Below are positions 23,234 to 31,474 of a DNA stretch of 64,000 nucleotides, one piece after another. Each line of letters starts with the position of its first letter. The first letter of the stretch is position 1. The stretch is from Myxococcaceae bacterium JPH2 (GTDB lineage: Bacteria > Myxococcota > Myxococcia > Myxococcales > Myxococcaceae), in contig JAEMGR010000007.1 of assembly GCA_016458225.1 (NCBI GenBank), positions 248,001-312,000 of the forward strand. Reading direction: 5' to 3'. Under the pieces are notes generated by a model, which was given only the letters and a program-made list of their open reading frames with translations, did not search any database and was not told the DNA's origin. Both the position numbers and the translations under genes were made by a program.

Positions 23234-24469
23234 ATGAGCCGCGAGAACATGGGTTACGAGGTGCTGTCGGACGAGGCGGGTCGCCCCATCAAGGCGTGGA
23301 CGGTGGGGGTGCCGTTCGAGGATGAGGCGAAGCAGCAGCTGCGCAACCTCCGAGGCCTGCCGTTCATCCACAAGTGGGTCGCGGCCATGCCGGACGTGCA
23401 CCGCGGTTATGGCGCCACGGTGGGGAGCGTGGTGCCGACGGTGGGCGCGGTGATCCCGGCGGCGGTGGGTGTGGACATCGGATGCGGGATGATCGCCGTG
23501 CGCACCACGCTGCGCGCGGATCAGCTCCCGGACTCGCTGAAGGCGGTGCGCTCGGCCATCGAGCGGACGGTGCCGCACGGCCGTACCGATAACGGTGGCC
23601 CCAATGACCGAGGGGCGTGGCGTGTGGCCCCCAAGGGTCACCAGGAGGCGTGGGCGAAGCTGGTGACGGGATACGACGCCATCGTCGCCAAGCATCCGCG
23701 CATCGGCCGAGGCCCGGAGCTGGGGCACCTGGGAACGCTGGGAACCGGGAACCATTTCATCGAGCTGTGTGTCGATGAGTCCGACGGCGTGTGGCTGATG
23801 CTGCACTCGGGGTCCCGCGGGGTGGGGAACCGCATCGGGAGCTACTTCATCGAGCGAGCGAAGGAGGACATGCGTCGCTGGTTCGTGAACCTCCCGGACG
23901 CGGACCTCGCGTACCTGCCCGAGGGAACGACGCTCTTTGACGACTACGTGTTCGCGGTGGGATGGGCGCAGGACTTCGCGGCGATGAACCGCGAGCTCAT
24001 GCTGCGCTCCGCGGTGGAGGCGCTGCAGCGTTGCAACGAGCTGCCGCCGTTCGAGCTGTCCGAGTCGGCGGTGAACTGTCACCACAACTACATCTCGCGT
24101 GAGCACCACTTCGGGAAGAACTGCTTCGTGACGCGAAAGGGCGCGGTGCGGGCGCGCGCCGGGGACCTGGGAATCATCCCCGGGAGCATGGGAGCGCGTT
24201 CGTACATCGTCCGCGGGAAGGGAAACGCGGACGCCTTCGAGTCGTGCAGCCACGGCGCGGGCCGGGCGATGTCGCGTGAGGCGGCGAAGAAGCGCTTCAC
24301 GCTGGATGACCACGCGAAGGCCACGGCGGGAGTGGAGTGCCGCAAGGACGTGGATGTGATTGACGAGACGCCCGGCGCCTACAAGTCCATCGATGCGGTG
24401 ATGGCGGCGCAGGCGGACCTGGTGGAAGTGGTCCACACCCTCAAGCAGGTCGTGTGCGTGAAGGGGTAG
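23234..24469 (+). CDS. rtcB: RNA-splicing ligase RtcB
   Basis: 411 residues. GTP- and metal-dependent ligase joining RNA 2',3'-cyclic phosphate or 3'-phosphate ends to 5'-OH ends. Signature segments: MPDVHRGYGATVGSVVPT, VGVDIGCGM (metal Cys), GTLGTGNHFIEL, MLHSGSRGVGN, NCHHNYISREHHFGKN, and the guanylylated histidine H340 in CSHGAGRAMSR (E. coli H337). ATG 23234 is chosen; a GTG at 23225 is nine bases earlier. The frame upstream crosses the sigma-54 promoter and is not coding. First gene of the rtcBA operon. Confidence 0.97.
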   Translation: MSRENMGYEVLSDEAGRPIKAWTVGVPFEDEAKQQLRNLRGLPFIHKWVAAMPDVHRGYGATVGSVVPTVGAVIPAAVGVDIGCGMIAVRTTLRADQLPDSLKAVRSAIERTVPHGRTDNGGPNDRGAWRVAPKGHQEAWAKLVTGYDAIVAKHPRIGRGPELGHLGTLGTGNHFIELCVDESDGVWLMLHSGSRGVGNRIGSYFIERAKEDMRRWFVNLPDADLAYLPEGTTLFDDYVFAVGWAQDFAAMNRELMLRSAVEALQRCNELPPFELSESAVNCHHNYISREHHFGKNCFVTRKGAVRARAGDLGIIPGSMGARSYIVRGKGNADAFESCSHGAGRAMSREAAKKRFTLDDHAKATAGVECRKDVDVIDETPGAYKSIDAVMAAQADLVEVVHTLKQVVCVKG

Positions 24470-24528
24470 TCCCACCCTTTGCTCACCTGCCCAACGCGGA
24501 GGGTTCCATGCCGGGATGACAATGCCGA

Positions 24529-24581
24529 GGCGCCCGCTCCCTCCGAGACCGCAAGGTCGCCAGGTTGGGGGAGCGGGCGCC
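24529..24581 (+). ncRNA. Stable stem-loop structure between rtcB and rtcA
   Basis: A perfect 13-bp stem (GGCGCCCGCTCCC, 24529-24541, with 24569-24581) encloses a 27-nt loop that itself contains a GACC-GCAA-GGTC hairpin with a GNRA tetraloop. No U-run follows, so it is not a typical terminator. It could be an RNA processing or stability element, an attenuator before rtcA, or a structured RNA handled by the repair enzymes. Confidence 0.5.
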
Positions 24582-24636
24582 GCTATTTCAGGAGAGGACT
24601 TGCACCCGCGTGAAGGGCGGCGGAGGAATACAGGAC

Positions 24637-25653
24637 ATGCTGACGATTGATGGATCCAAGGGAGAGGGGGGCGGGCAGGTGCTGCGCACGTCGCTGGCGC
24701 TGTCGCTGGTGACGCGGACGCCGTTCCGCATGGTGAACATCCGCGCCGGGCGCGAGAAGCCCGGCCTCCTGCGCCAGCACTTGACCGCCGTGAAGGCCGC
24801 GGAGGCGGTGGGCGCGGCGGAGGTCTCCGGCGCGGAGCTGGGCTCGCCGGAGCTGACGTTCGAGCCGCGCGCGCTCGCGGCGGGCAACTACCACTTCGCG
24901 GTGGGCTCGGCGGGCAGCGCCACGCTGGTGCTCCAGACCGTCTTGCCCGCGCTCCTCCTGGCGGAGGGCCCGTCGTCCCTGCGGCTGGAGGGTGGGACGC
25001 ACAACCCGGCGGCGCCGCCGTTCGACTTCCTGTCCAAGGCCTTCCTGCCACTCGTCCAGCGGATGGGGCCGCGCGTGGAGGCGACGCTGGATCGCCCCGG
25101 CTTCTTCCCTGCCGGAGGGGGCCGCTTCCGCGTGGACGTGCACCCCGCGAAGCTCCAGCCGCTGCACCTGCTGGAGCGCGGGCGGGTGGTGCGCCGCGCG
25201 GCGGTGGCCACGGTGTCGGGCATCCCCTTCGACGTCGCGCGCCGCGAGCTGGACACGGTGGCGGACATCCTCAAGCTGCGCCCGGACGAACTGCACCCGA
25301 ACGAACTCAAGCGCGGCATCGGGCCGGGCAACGTGCTGCGCGTGGAAGTGGAGAGCGAGCACGTCACCGAGGTCTTCACCGCGTTTGGCTCACGCGGCCG
25401 GGCCGCCGAGCACGTGGCCGAGGAGGTGGCGCGCGAGGCGAAGCAGTACCTCGACGCGGAGGTGCCCGTGGGCGAGCACCTGTGTGATCAACTCCTGCTC
25501 CTGCTCGCGCTCGCCCGAGGCGGCAGCTTCCGCACGCTGCCGCTGGATGGCCACGCGCGGACGCAGATCGACACGATGGCGCACTTCCTCGACGTGAAGG
25601 TGTCCACGCGCGAAGTCAGCCGGGAGGTCCACGAGGTGGAGGTGCGCGGGTAG
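24637..25653 (+). CDS. rtcA: RNA 3'-terminal phosphate cyclase RtcA
   Basis: 338 residues. ATP-dependent conversion of RNA 3'-phosphate to 2',3'-cyclic phosphate via an adenylylated histidine. Typical motifs: IDGSKGEGGGQVLRTSLALS at the N-terminus, GREKPGLLRQHLTAVKAA, EGGTHNPAAPPFDFL, RPGFFPAGGG, and DQLLLLLALARGGSF near the end with DGHARTQID containing the nucleotide-binding His. RBS GGAGGAAT precedes ATG 24637. Co-transcribed with rtcB, from which it is separated by a structured 167-bp spacer. Converges with the GIN-domain gene, 3 bp apart. Confidence 0.96.
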   Translation: MLTIDGSKGEGGGQVLRTSLALSLVTRTPFRMVNIRAGREKPGLLRQHLTAVKAAEAVGAAEVSGAELGSPELTFEPRALAAGNYHFAVGSAGSATLVLQTVLPALLLAEGPSSLRLEGGTHNPAAPPFDFLSKAFLPLVQRMGPRVEATLDRPGFFPAGGGRFRVDVHPAKLQPLHLLERGRVVRRAAVATVSGIPFDVARRELDTVADILKLRPDELHPNELKRGIGPGNVLRVEVESEHVTEVFTAFGSRGRAAEHVAEEVAREAKQYLDAEVPVGEHLCDQLLLLLALARGGSFRTLPLDGHARTQIDTMAHFLDVKVSTREVSREVHEVEVRG

Positions 25654-25656
25654 GAC

Positions 25657-26388
25657 TTACTCGAGCGTGAGCGACGCGCCGCCGCTCATGTTCGAGGACA
25701 GCACCTGGGGGCTCCCGGAGACGTACACCGCCACGGCGCCGGAGCCGTTGACCCCCAGCGTGCCCCAGACGTGCATGCGGACGTGGGACCTGCCGCTGGC
25801 CGTGAGCGTGGCGTCCCGCGTCGCCAGCTCCCGGGCTTGAAGCCGGGTGTCGCCCGACAGGCTTCCCTGGAACCGGGCGGCGGTGCCTTGGAGGCTCGCG
25901 TCCACATCTCCGCTCAGGTCGACGAGGAGGTTGTCCACGGCGAGGCCCTCGGCCTTCACCGCGCCGCCGCCGCTGGCCTCCAGCTCGAACGTGCGGCCGG
26001 TGACGTCTCCACGGAGTTCCACGGAGCCTGACCCCGAGCGTGAGAGCGCCTGGAGCACGGGGACGCGCACCTGCACGCGGAGCGGATGGCTGGACGTCCA
26101 GTTGCCGGGGAAGGAGACGCGCAGGGTCCGGTGGTCCTCCACCCTCGTGCGCACGCGCGCGACGAGGTTCTCGTCTCCCAGGACGCGCACCTCGACGGGC
26201 TGCTCCGGGTCCACCACGACGGTGGCCTCGATGTCGTCCTCCACGGACAGCGCCAGGAATGCGCCCGGCTGACGGGCCTCCTCGGTCCAGGTGCCGTTCC
26301 CCTGGATGGAGGGGCCGTCGCCGCAGCCCGCGAGGAGTACCCAGAGGAGGGTCATGCCCAACCGTGTCGCGTGCCGTCTGCTGTCCAT
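25657..26388 (-). CDS. GIN-domain (DUF2807) lipoprotein
   Basis: 243 residues. Lipoprotein signal MDSRRHATRLGMTLLWVLLAGCGDG with lipobox LAGC. The mature chain consists of repeated short beta strands with many Gly, Ser, Asp and Val residues (SRSGSGSVELRGDVTGRTFELEASGGGAVKAEGL), the GIN/DUF2807 putative autotransporter-adhesin-head fold, a right-handed beta helix. Role unknown; probably envelope-associated. ATG 26388 is preceded by AGGACACC. Divergent from the small Cys protein gene at 26516. Confidence 0.8.
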   Translation of the reverse strand: MDSRRHATRLGMTLLWVLLAGCGDGPSIQGNGTWTEEARQPGAFLALSVEDDIEATVVVDPEQPVEVRVLGDENLVARVRTRVEDHRTLRVSFPGNWTSSHPLRVQVRVPVLQALSRSGSGSVELRGDVTGRTFELEASGGGAVKAEGLAVDNLLVDLSGDVDASLQGTAARFQGSLSGDTRLQARELATRDATLTASGRSHVRMHVWGTLGVNGSGAVAVYVSGSPQVLSSNMSGGASLTLE

Positions 26389-26515
26389 GGGGTGTCCTGT
26401 GTCTTCGCGCGTGCGCGCCTGTTTCTGGGCGCTGGAACACCCAAGCTTCTGGCAAGTGTCACTGCCCTCCGGGGTGGGGTGCGGCGCCAGGATGCCCCGC
26501 GGGGCAGTGGTTGCT

Positions 26516-26770
26516 ATGAAGCGGGGCGTGTCCGACGTCACCGATTCCGCCCCGACCGACCTCGACGCCGCGCTCGCCCGGGCCAGCGCGGAGCTTCAGT
26601 TCCCCAGCTACTACCAGGCCTGTGTGCGCCCGCTCTTGCGCAACCCCGAGGGACACTGGCCGAGATGCTGTGGTGGTGGATGTGAGCCGTGCGCCCAGAC
26701 GCTCATCCAGGTGGCGCTGCGCACGTTGGAGCTGATGGGCACGCCCCGTCAGGCGCCCCTCCCGGATTGA
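26516..26770 (+). CDS. Small CC-x3-C-x2-C protein (oxidoreductase-like domain)
   Basis: 84 residues. The core HWPRCCGGGCEPCAQTLIQVAL has the CCxxGCxxC pattern of the oxidoreductase-like N-terminal domain (PF09791-type), known mainly from short proteins of unknown function and from longer eukaryotic proteins. The four cysteines could bind a metal. No strong ribosome binding site. It precedes the NtrC-type regulator gene by 20 bp on the same strand, so they may share a transcript. Confidence 0.65.
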   Translation: MKRGVSDVTDSAPTDLDAALARASAELQFPSYYQACVRPLLRNPEGHWPRCCGGGCEPCAQTLIQVALRTLELMGTPRQAPLPD

Positions 26771-26790
26771 CCTTCGGCACCGAGCCCCAC

Positions 26791-28167
26791 ATGAGCCCGC
26801 CCGCGCACTCCCTGTTGCTCGTCGACGATGACTCCGCCTTCCGCAAGGTCTATGGCGGTCTGCTGCGCCAGGCTGGCTACGAGGTGGTGGAGGCCGCGGA
26901 CCGCGCCTCCGCTCGGGCGGCCTTCGAGTCCCGGGCCTTCCCGTTGGTGCTCCTGGACCTGATGCTCCCGCCCGATGGCAGCGTGTCATCCGGGCTGGAG
27001 CAGCTGGGGGCACTGCTGGGCGCGCGGCCTGGCTGCAAGGTCATCGTGGTGTCGGGCGTGGGCGACACGCGGCACTCGCTGGAGGCCATCCGACTGGGGG
27101 CGTACGACTTCCTCACCAAGCCTGTGGATCCGGATGTGTTGCTCGTGGTCGTGCAGCGAGCCCTGGCGCGCGTGACGCTGGAGCGGCAGGTGGAGAGCCT
27201 GCGCTCATCGCTGGCGCACGCGGGCGCGGAGGCGGCCATGGTGGGGCAGAGCGCCCCGTTCCTCGCGGCCGTGTCGCTGGCCGAGCGCGTGGCGGTGAGC
27301 GACCTGCCGGTGCTCGTCACGGGCGAGAACGGCACGGGCAAGGAGCTGCTCGCGCGCACCGTGCATCAACGGAGCCGGCGCCGCACGGGCCCGTTCGTGC
27401 CCGTCAATTGCGGAGCGCTGGCGGAGACGCTGCTGGAGAGCGCGCTGTTCGGCCACGTGAAGGGCAGCTTCACCGGCGCCACGCGCGACCACCGGGGCCT
27501 CTTCATGGAGGCGGATGGCGGCACGCTCTTCCTCGACGAGATTGGCGACATGACGCCCGCGCTCCAGGTCAAGGTGCTGCGGGCGCTGGAGACGGGTGAC
27601 TTCCTCCCGGTGGGAGCGGACGCGCCGGTGCACGTGGACGTGCGGCTCATCTCCGCCACGAACAAGGACCTGGCGCGCATGCAGCAGGACGGCACGTTCC
27701 GCGAGGACCTCTTCTGGCGCATCAAGGGCGTGGAGATCCGCCTGCCCGCGCTGCGCGAGCGCGCCCTGGACTTGCCCGTGCTGGCCAAGCACTTCCTGAA
27801 CCAGTGCGCGCACCTGTGTCCGGATGGCCGGGCGAAGCTGTTGTCGGACGGAGCCTCGGAGGCGCTCAGCGCGCACGCGTGGCCTGGGAATCTGCGCGAG
27901 CTGCGCCACGAGATGCAGCGCGCCACCGTGCTCGCGGGAGAGCGCCGGGAGATCCAACCCGAGGACCTCTCCTTCACCGGCGCCGAGCGCGCTCGCCCCG
28001 CTCAGCCTGGAGGCAGCACGCTCGCGCAGAAGGTGGAGGCGCTGGAGCGGCGCGAAATCGAGGAGGCGCTCCGGCGCTTTCAGCACAACCGCACGCACAC
28101 CGCCGAGGCGCTCGGGCTGTCGCGCCAGGGGCTCCTGAAGAAGCTGGAGCGGCTGGGCCTGACCTGA
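26791..28167 (+). CDS. Sigma-54-dependent response regulator, PrsR-like
   Basis: 458 residues. Receiver domain (LLLVDDDSAFRKVYGGLLR, phosphoacceptor D in LVLLDLMLPPDG, K in FLTKPVDPDVL), then AAA+ domain with Walker A GENGTGKE, GSFTGA loop (Ala changed to Ser in the usual GAFTGA), Walker B LFLDEIGDM, and a Fis-type HTH (RFQHNRTHTAEALGLSRQGLLKKLERLG). Receiver wording LPPDGSVSSGLEQL, KVIVVSG, SLEAIRLGAYDFLTKPVDPDVL is closest to PrsR, the PEP-CTERM/exopolysaccharide-associated regulator, but no PEP-CTERM genes are nearby. No partner kinase is adjacent. ATG 26791. Confidence 0.92.
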   Translation: MSPPAHSLLLVDDDSAFRKVYGGLLRQAGYEVVEAADRASARAAFESRAFPLVLLDLMLPPDGSVSSGLEQLGALLGARPGCKVIVVSGVGDTRHSLEAIRLGAYDFLTKPVDPDVLLVVVQRALARVTLERQVESLRSSLAHAGAEAAMVGQSAPFLAAVSLAERVAVSDLPVLVTGENGTGKELLARTVHQRSRRRTGPFVPVNCGALAETLLESALFGHVKGSFTGATRDHRGLFMEADGGTLFLDEIGDMTPALQVKVLRALETGDFLPVGADAPVHVDVRLISATNKDLARMQQDGTFREDLFWRIKGVEIRLPALRERALDLPVLAKHFLNQCAHLCPDGRAKLLSDGASEALSAHAWPGNLRELRHEMQRATVLAGERREIQPEDLSFTGAERARPAQPGGSTLAQKVEALERREIEEALRRFQHNRTHTAEALGLSRQGLLKKLERLGLT

Positions 28168-28179
28168 GCGCCGTGAGTT

Positions 28180-28839
28180 TCAGAACAGGCGCGTGCCCAG
28201 TCCCACGCGGGCGTTGAAGCCCAGGCGCGTGTGGCCCAGGCCGCTGCGCGCCTGGAAGGTCTCCACGCCCAACTGCCCCGCGGCGAGCAGCGACACGTTG
28301 TCGCCCAGGTACAGCTCGACGCCGCCGCCGCCCAGCGCCTGGAAGCGCCGCTTCGCCTCGTGGCCCAGCCCGAAGTCGAACGGCAGATCCACCAGCCCCA
28401 GCAGCGCCGCCGTCTCGCCCATGCGCCAGCTCGCCACCATCCCCGGCGACACCCGCATCAGCACGCCCGAGAAGTTGTCCGAGTCCAGGTACGTGGCCCC
28501 TGAGTTGAGCACCACGCCCACGCCCAGCACCGGCGCCAGTCGCAGCGCGCCGCGCTCCAGCACTTCCTTGCGCGCCGCCAGCTCCAGCGTCGCCGCGACC
28601 TTGAACCAGTCGAAGCGGGCCCGCGCCTCCATCTCCAGTCCGCCAATTCCCTGACGGAAGCCCGCGCCCACCTCGGGCGCGCCCATGTAGCCATACAACG
28701 CGGTGGCGCCCGCGGGCAGGGTGGCCGGGCCCACCACCGAGCCCAGCGGATCATCCGCGGTCCGGCTCGGCTCCGCGCCCTCGGCGGCGGACACGGTGGG
28801 CACCAGCAACACGCACAGACACAACGCGAGGCGATTCAT
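28180..28839 (-). CDS. Predicted outer-membrane protein, unknown function
   Basis: 219 residues with signal peptide MNRLALCLCVLLVPTVSA. The mature chain shows alternating strand pattern (LEMEARARFDWFKVAATLELAAR, LRLAPVLGVGVVLNSGATY, VELYLGDNVSLLAAGQLGVE) and ends in RVGLGTRLF, with the terminal Phe expected for outer-membrane barrels. No family recognised. Convergent with the upstream response regulator gene. Confidence 0.65.
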   Translation of the reverse strand: MNRLALCLCVLLVPTVSAAEGAEPSRTADDPLGSVVGPATLPAGATALYGYMGAPEVGAGFRQGIGGLEMEARARFDWFKVAATLELAARKEVLERGALRLAPVLGVGVVLNSGATYLDSDNFSGVLMRVSPGMVASWRMGETAALLGLVDLPFDFGLGHEAKRRFQALGGGGVELYLGDNVSLLAAGQLGVETFQARSGLGHTRLGFNARVGLGTRLF

Positions 28840-28943
28840 GCGCCCACCCTACCTTGGGGGCTGCATGACCGGAACCCGACGCTTCCTCCGACTTGAGTGC
28901 TCCTTGCGTCTCTGTCAGGCTTCGCTCGAAGAATTAGGAATCC

Positions 28944-30029
28944 ATGTCTGCCAGTTCTCACCGCGCCTCGCATCCAGACGTGCCGCTTGCTTCCTCGGCG
29001 CCGGAGTCCTCCGCGCGTGAGGCTCCGGGGTGGGTGCTGCGGGTCGGAAGCGCGAGCGCGGCGACCTCGGAGCTGGCGTTGGCCCTCGTCACGGCGGGCT
29101 TCGCGACCGTGGAGGTCGAGGGGCTGCGCGACGCGCTCGTCCTGCTGCTGGGCGAGGGGCCGCTGCCGGGCTTCGTGGTGGTGGACACGGAGCTGGTGGA
29201 CGGAGACGGCTTCAGCCTGTGTGGCCAGCTCCGCGCGGAGGCTCGGACGGCGCACGTGCCGGTGCTGCTCGTGGCTCGGCGCGAGGAGGAGTTCCACCGC
29301 GACCTGGCCGGCGGAGTGGGCGCGGATGACTACCTGGCCGAGCCGTGGGTGGAAGACGTCGTGGCGCTCGCCCGGCTGCGCTCGGGGCACCGCAGCGCGG
29401 ACGCGTCCTTCACCTCGGACACCTCGCTCCTGCCGCTGACGCACGTGGCGAGGGCGCTCCTGGCGGGAGTGCGCTCCGGGCGCGTGACGCTGTCGGAAGG
29501 GGAGGGCTGGTTCGCGTTCCGTCATGGCCTGCTGGTGGACGCGGCGTTCCACGGCGAGCGCGGCAGCCAGGCCTTCCGCCGGCTCCTGTGCTTCGGCGCG
29601 GGCGTGTACTCGGTGGTGTTCGGCCCGGAGCTGCACAAGGGCTCGTTCACCATGGACCGGGCCTTCTTGTGCGAGCACGTGTTGCCGGGGCTGGCGCGCT
29701 TCGATGCGCTGCGGGCTCGGGGGCTGCCACTGGCCGCGCGGCTCACGGTGGACTTCGCGCGGCTCGCGAAGCACCTGCCCACGCTGCCCGAGGACGTGGG
29801 CGAGGTGGTGCGCTTGTTCGACGGGCGGCGCACGCTGCGCGCCATGCTGCTCGACTGTCGCTTCCCCGAGGCCGTGGCGTACGAGGCGGCCACCCGCTTG
29901 TTCATGCTGGGCGTGCTGGTGCCCGCGTGCTTCGTGGAGGAGCGCGAGCGCGTGCACCAGGGCGCCGGGGCGCCTCGCCTCTTCGAGCCCGAGCCCGTGC
30001 CCGAGTCCCCCGAGCCAGCGGGTTCGTGA
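28944..30029 (+). CDS. Pseudo-receiver plus PATAN (DUF4388) domain protein
   Basis: 361 residues. N-terminal half resembles a response-regulator receiver: D81 in GFVVVDTELVDGDGFSLC is in the phosphoacceptor position, but the acidic pair after strand 1 is missing (WVLRVGSASAA) and the conserved Lys-Pro is Glu-Pro (YLAEPW), so normal phosphorylation is doubtful. The middle (LLPLTHVARALLAGVRSGRVTLSEGEGWFAFRHGLLVDAAF) fits the PATAN/DUF4388 domain common in deltaproteobacterial regulators. AGGAATCC precedes ATG 28944. Confidence 0.7.
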   Translation: MSASSHRASHPDVPLASSAPESSAREAPGWVLRVGSASAATSELALALVTAGFATVEVEGLRDALVLLLGEGPLPGFVVVDTELVDGDGFSLCGQLRAEARTAHVPVLLVARREEEFHRDLAGGVGADDYLAEPWVEDVVALARLRSGHRSADASFTSDTSLLPLTHVARALLAGVRSGRVTLSEGEGWFAFRHGLLVDAAFHGERGSQAFRRLLCFGAGVYSVVFGPELHKGSFTMDRAFLCEHVLPGLARFDALRARGLPLAARLTVDFARLAKHLPTLPEDVGEVVRLFDGRRTLRAMLLDCRFPEAVAYEAATRLFMLGVLVPACFVEERERVHQGAGAPRLFEPEPVPESPEPAGS

Positions 30030-30116
30030 AGGTTTGACTCGGCGGCCCGCCTCAGGGCAGAAGGCCGGACAGGGTTGCACTCCCACCGCTGAGCACCCGC
30101 GAGAGGCGACGCTGCC

Positions 30117-30866
30117 ATGTCCGGTCACAACCGTTGGTCGAAGATCAAGCGCCAGAAGGCCGCGATGGGCGCGACCAAGGGCAAGCTCTACTCCAAGGTC
30201 ATCAAGGAGATCACCGTCTCGGCCCGCATGGGCGGAGGCGACCCCGCGGGCAATGCGCGGCTGCGCGTCGCCATCGCCGCGGCGCGCGAGGCCAACATGC
30301 CCCGCGACTCCATCGAGCGCGCCGTCAAGAAGGGCACCGGTGAGCTGGAGGGTGAGAGCTACGAAGAGGTGACGTACGAGGGCTACGGTCCCGGCGGCGT
30401 GGCCCTCATCGTCGAGTGCCTCACCGACAACCGCAACCGCACCGCCAGCGACGTGCGCTCCATCCTCGGCAAGTGGGGCGGCAACCTCGCCACCGAGGGC
30501 GCGGTGGGCTGGATGTTCCACAAGAAGGGCGTCATCACCGTGAAGCCCGGGCCCACCGAGGACGCGGTGATGGAGAAGGCGCTGGAGGCGGGCGCCGAGG
30601 ACGTGCTCGGCCAGGGCTCGGATGGCTTCGAGGTCCGCACCGCGCCTTCGGACCTGCACACCGTGGCCGCCAGCCTGGAGACCGCGGGCCTGGGCCTGGG
30701 CGAGCAGAAGTGGACCTACGTGCCGCAGAACACCCTCAAGGTGGACGGCGACAACGCGCGCAAGGTCCTGCGGTTGATGGACGCGCTCGAGGACAACGAC
30801 GACGTGCAGAACGTGCACGCCAACTTCGAGATCGACGAATCCCTCATGGAGTCGCTGTCCCCCTAG
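30117..30866 (+). CDS. yebC: YebC/PmpR-family protein
   Basis: 249 residues. Highly conserved N-terminus MSGHNRWSKIKRQKAAMGATKGKLYSKVIKEI and NMPRDSIERAVKKGTGE, YEGYGPGGVALIVECLTDNRNRT. Family members act in translation of difficult motifs and/or as transcription regulators; which applies here cannot be decided. First in a yebC-ruvC-ruvA cluster, an arrangement common in bacteria; 20 bp separate it from ruvC. Confidence 0.95.
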   Translation: MSGHNRWSKIKRQKAAMGATKGKLYSKVIKEITVSARMGGGDPAGNARLRVAIAAAREANMPRDSIERAVKKGTGELEGESYEEVTYEGYGPGGVALIVECLTDNRNRTASDVRSILGKWGGNLATEGAVGWMFHKKGVITVKPGPTEDAVMEKALEAGAEDVLGQGSDGFEVRTAPSDLHTVAASLETAGLGLGEQKWTYVPQNTLKVDGDNARKVLRLMDALEDNDDVQNVHANFEIDESLMESLSP

Positions 30867-30886
30867 CGCGGGCCGCGGAAAGGACG

Positions 30887-31474
30887 ATGCACGTGCGCGT
30901 GCTTGGCGTGGACCCTGGCAGCCGCTTCATGGGCTACGGGGTGGTGGAGGACAGGCGTGGCAAGCTGGTGCACGTGGGCCATGGCGTCATCAAGGTGCAT
31001 GAGTCGGCGCCGCTGGCGGATCGCCTGCGCGACCTGCACCACGCGCTGAGCGAGGCCATCGCTCGCTACAAGCCCACGGCGGTGGCGGTGGAAGGCGTGT
31101 TCACCTTCCGCAATGCGCGCAGCGCGCTGGTGCTGGGACATGCGCGCGGCGTGGCGCTGCTCGCGGCGGCGCAGGCGGGGCTCGCGGTGCATGAGTACCC
31201 GCCGGCCCGGGTGAAGAAGTCGGTGGGCGCGGGCGGTGCGGACGGCAAGGACGCGGTGGCGCGCATGGTGCGCACGTTCCTGGACCTGGACGCCTCCACG
31301 CTGGAGCGCGCGGACGCCAGTGACGCGCTGGCCGTGGCGCTGTGTCATCTCAACCAGGGCCGTGCCGGCATTCCGTCGGCGGGCTCGTCAGCGAGTCGGG
31401 GCAAGCGCAAGGGCGCGGCGTCGTTGCTCGCGGAGCGGCTGGCGCCCGCCTACAAGCGCCCGGAGACGCGATGA
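30887..31474 (+). CDS. ruvC: Holliday junction resolvase RuvC
   Basis: 195 residues. Endonuclease that cuts Holliday junctions. RNase H-like acidic residues: D9 in LGVDPGSRFMGYG, E in AVEGVFTFRNARSA, and two Asp in ERADASDALAVALCH. A roughly 20-residue basic C-terminal tail (ASRGKRKGAASLLAERLAPAYKRP) extends beyond the usual end. AAAGGAC is 4 nt before ATG 30887. The stop overlaps the ruvA start by ATGA. Confidence 0.96.
   Translation: MHVRVLGVDPGSRFMGYGVVEDRRGKLVHVGHGVIKVHESAPLADRLRDLHHALSEAIARYKPTAVAVEGVFTFRNARSALVLGHARGVALLAAAQAGLAVHEYPPARVKKSVGAGGADGKDAVARMVRTFLDLDASTLERADASDALAVALCHLNQGRAGIPSAGSSASRGKRKGAASLLAERLAPAYKRPETR

Noticed and set aside
26450-26465. Sigma-54-like TGGCAAGTGTCACTGC before the small Cys protein
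   Set aside because: GG and GC are eleven rather than ten bases apart.
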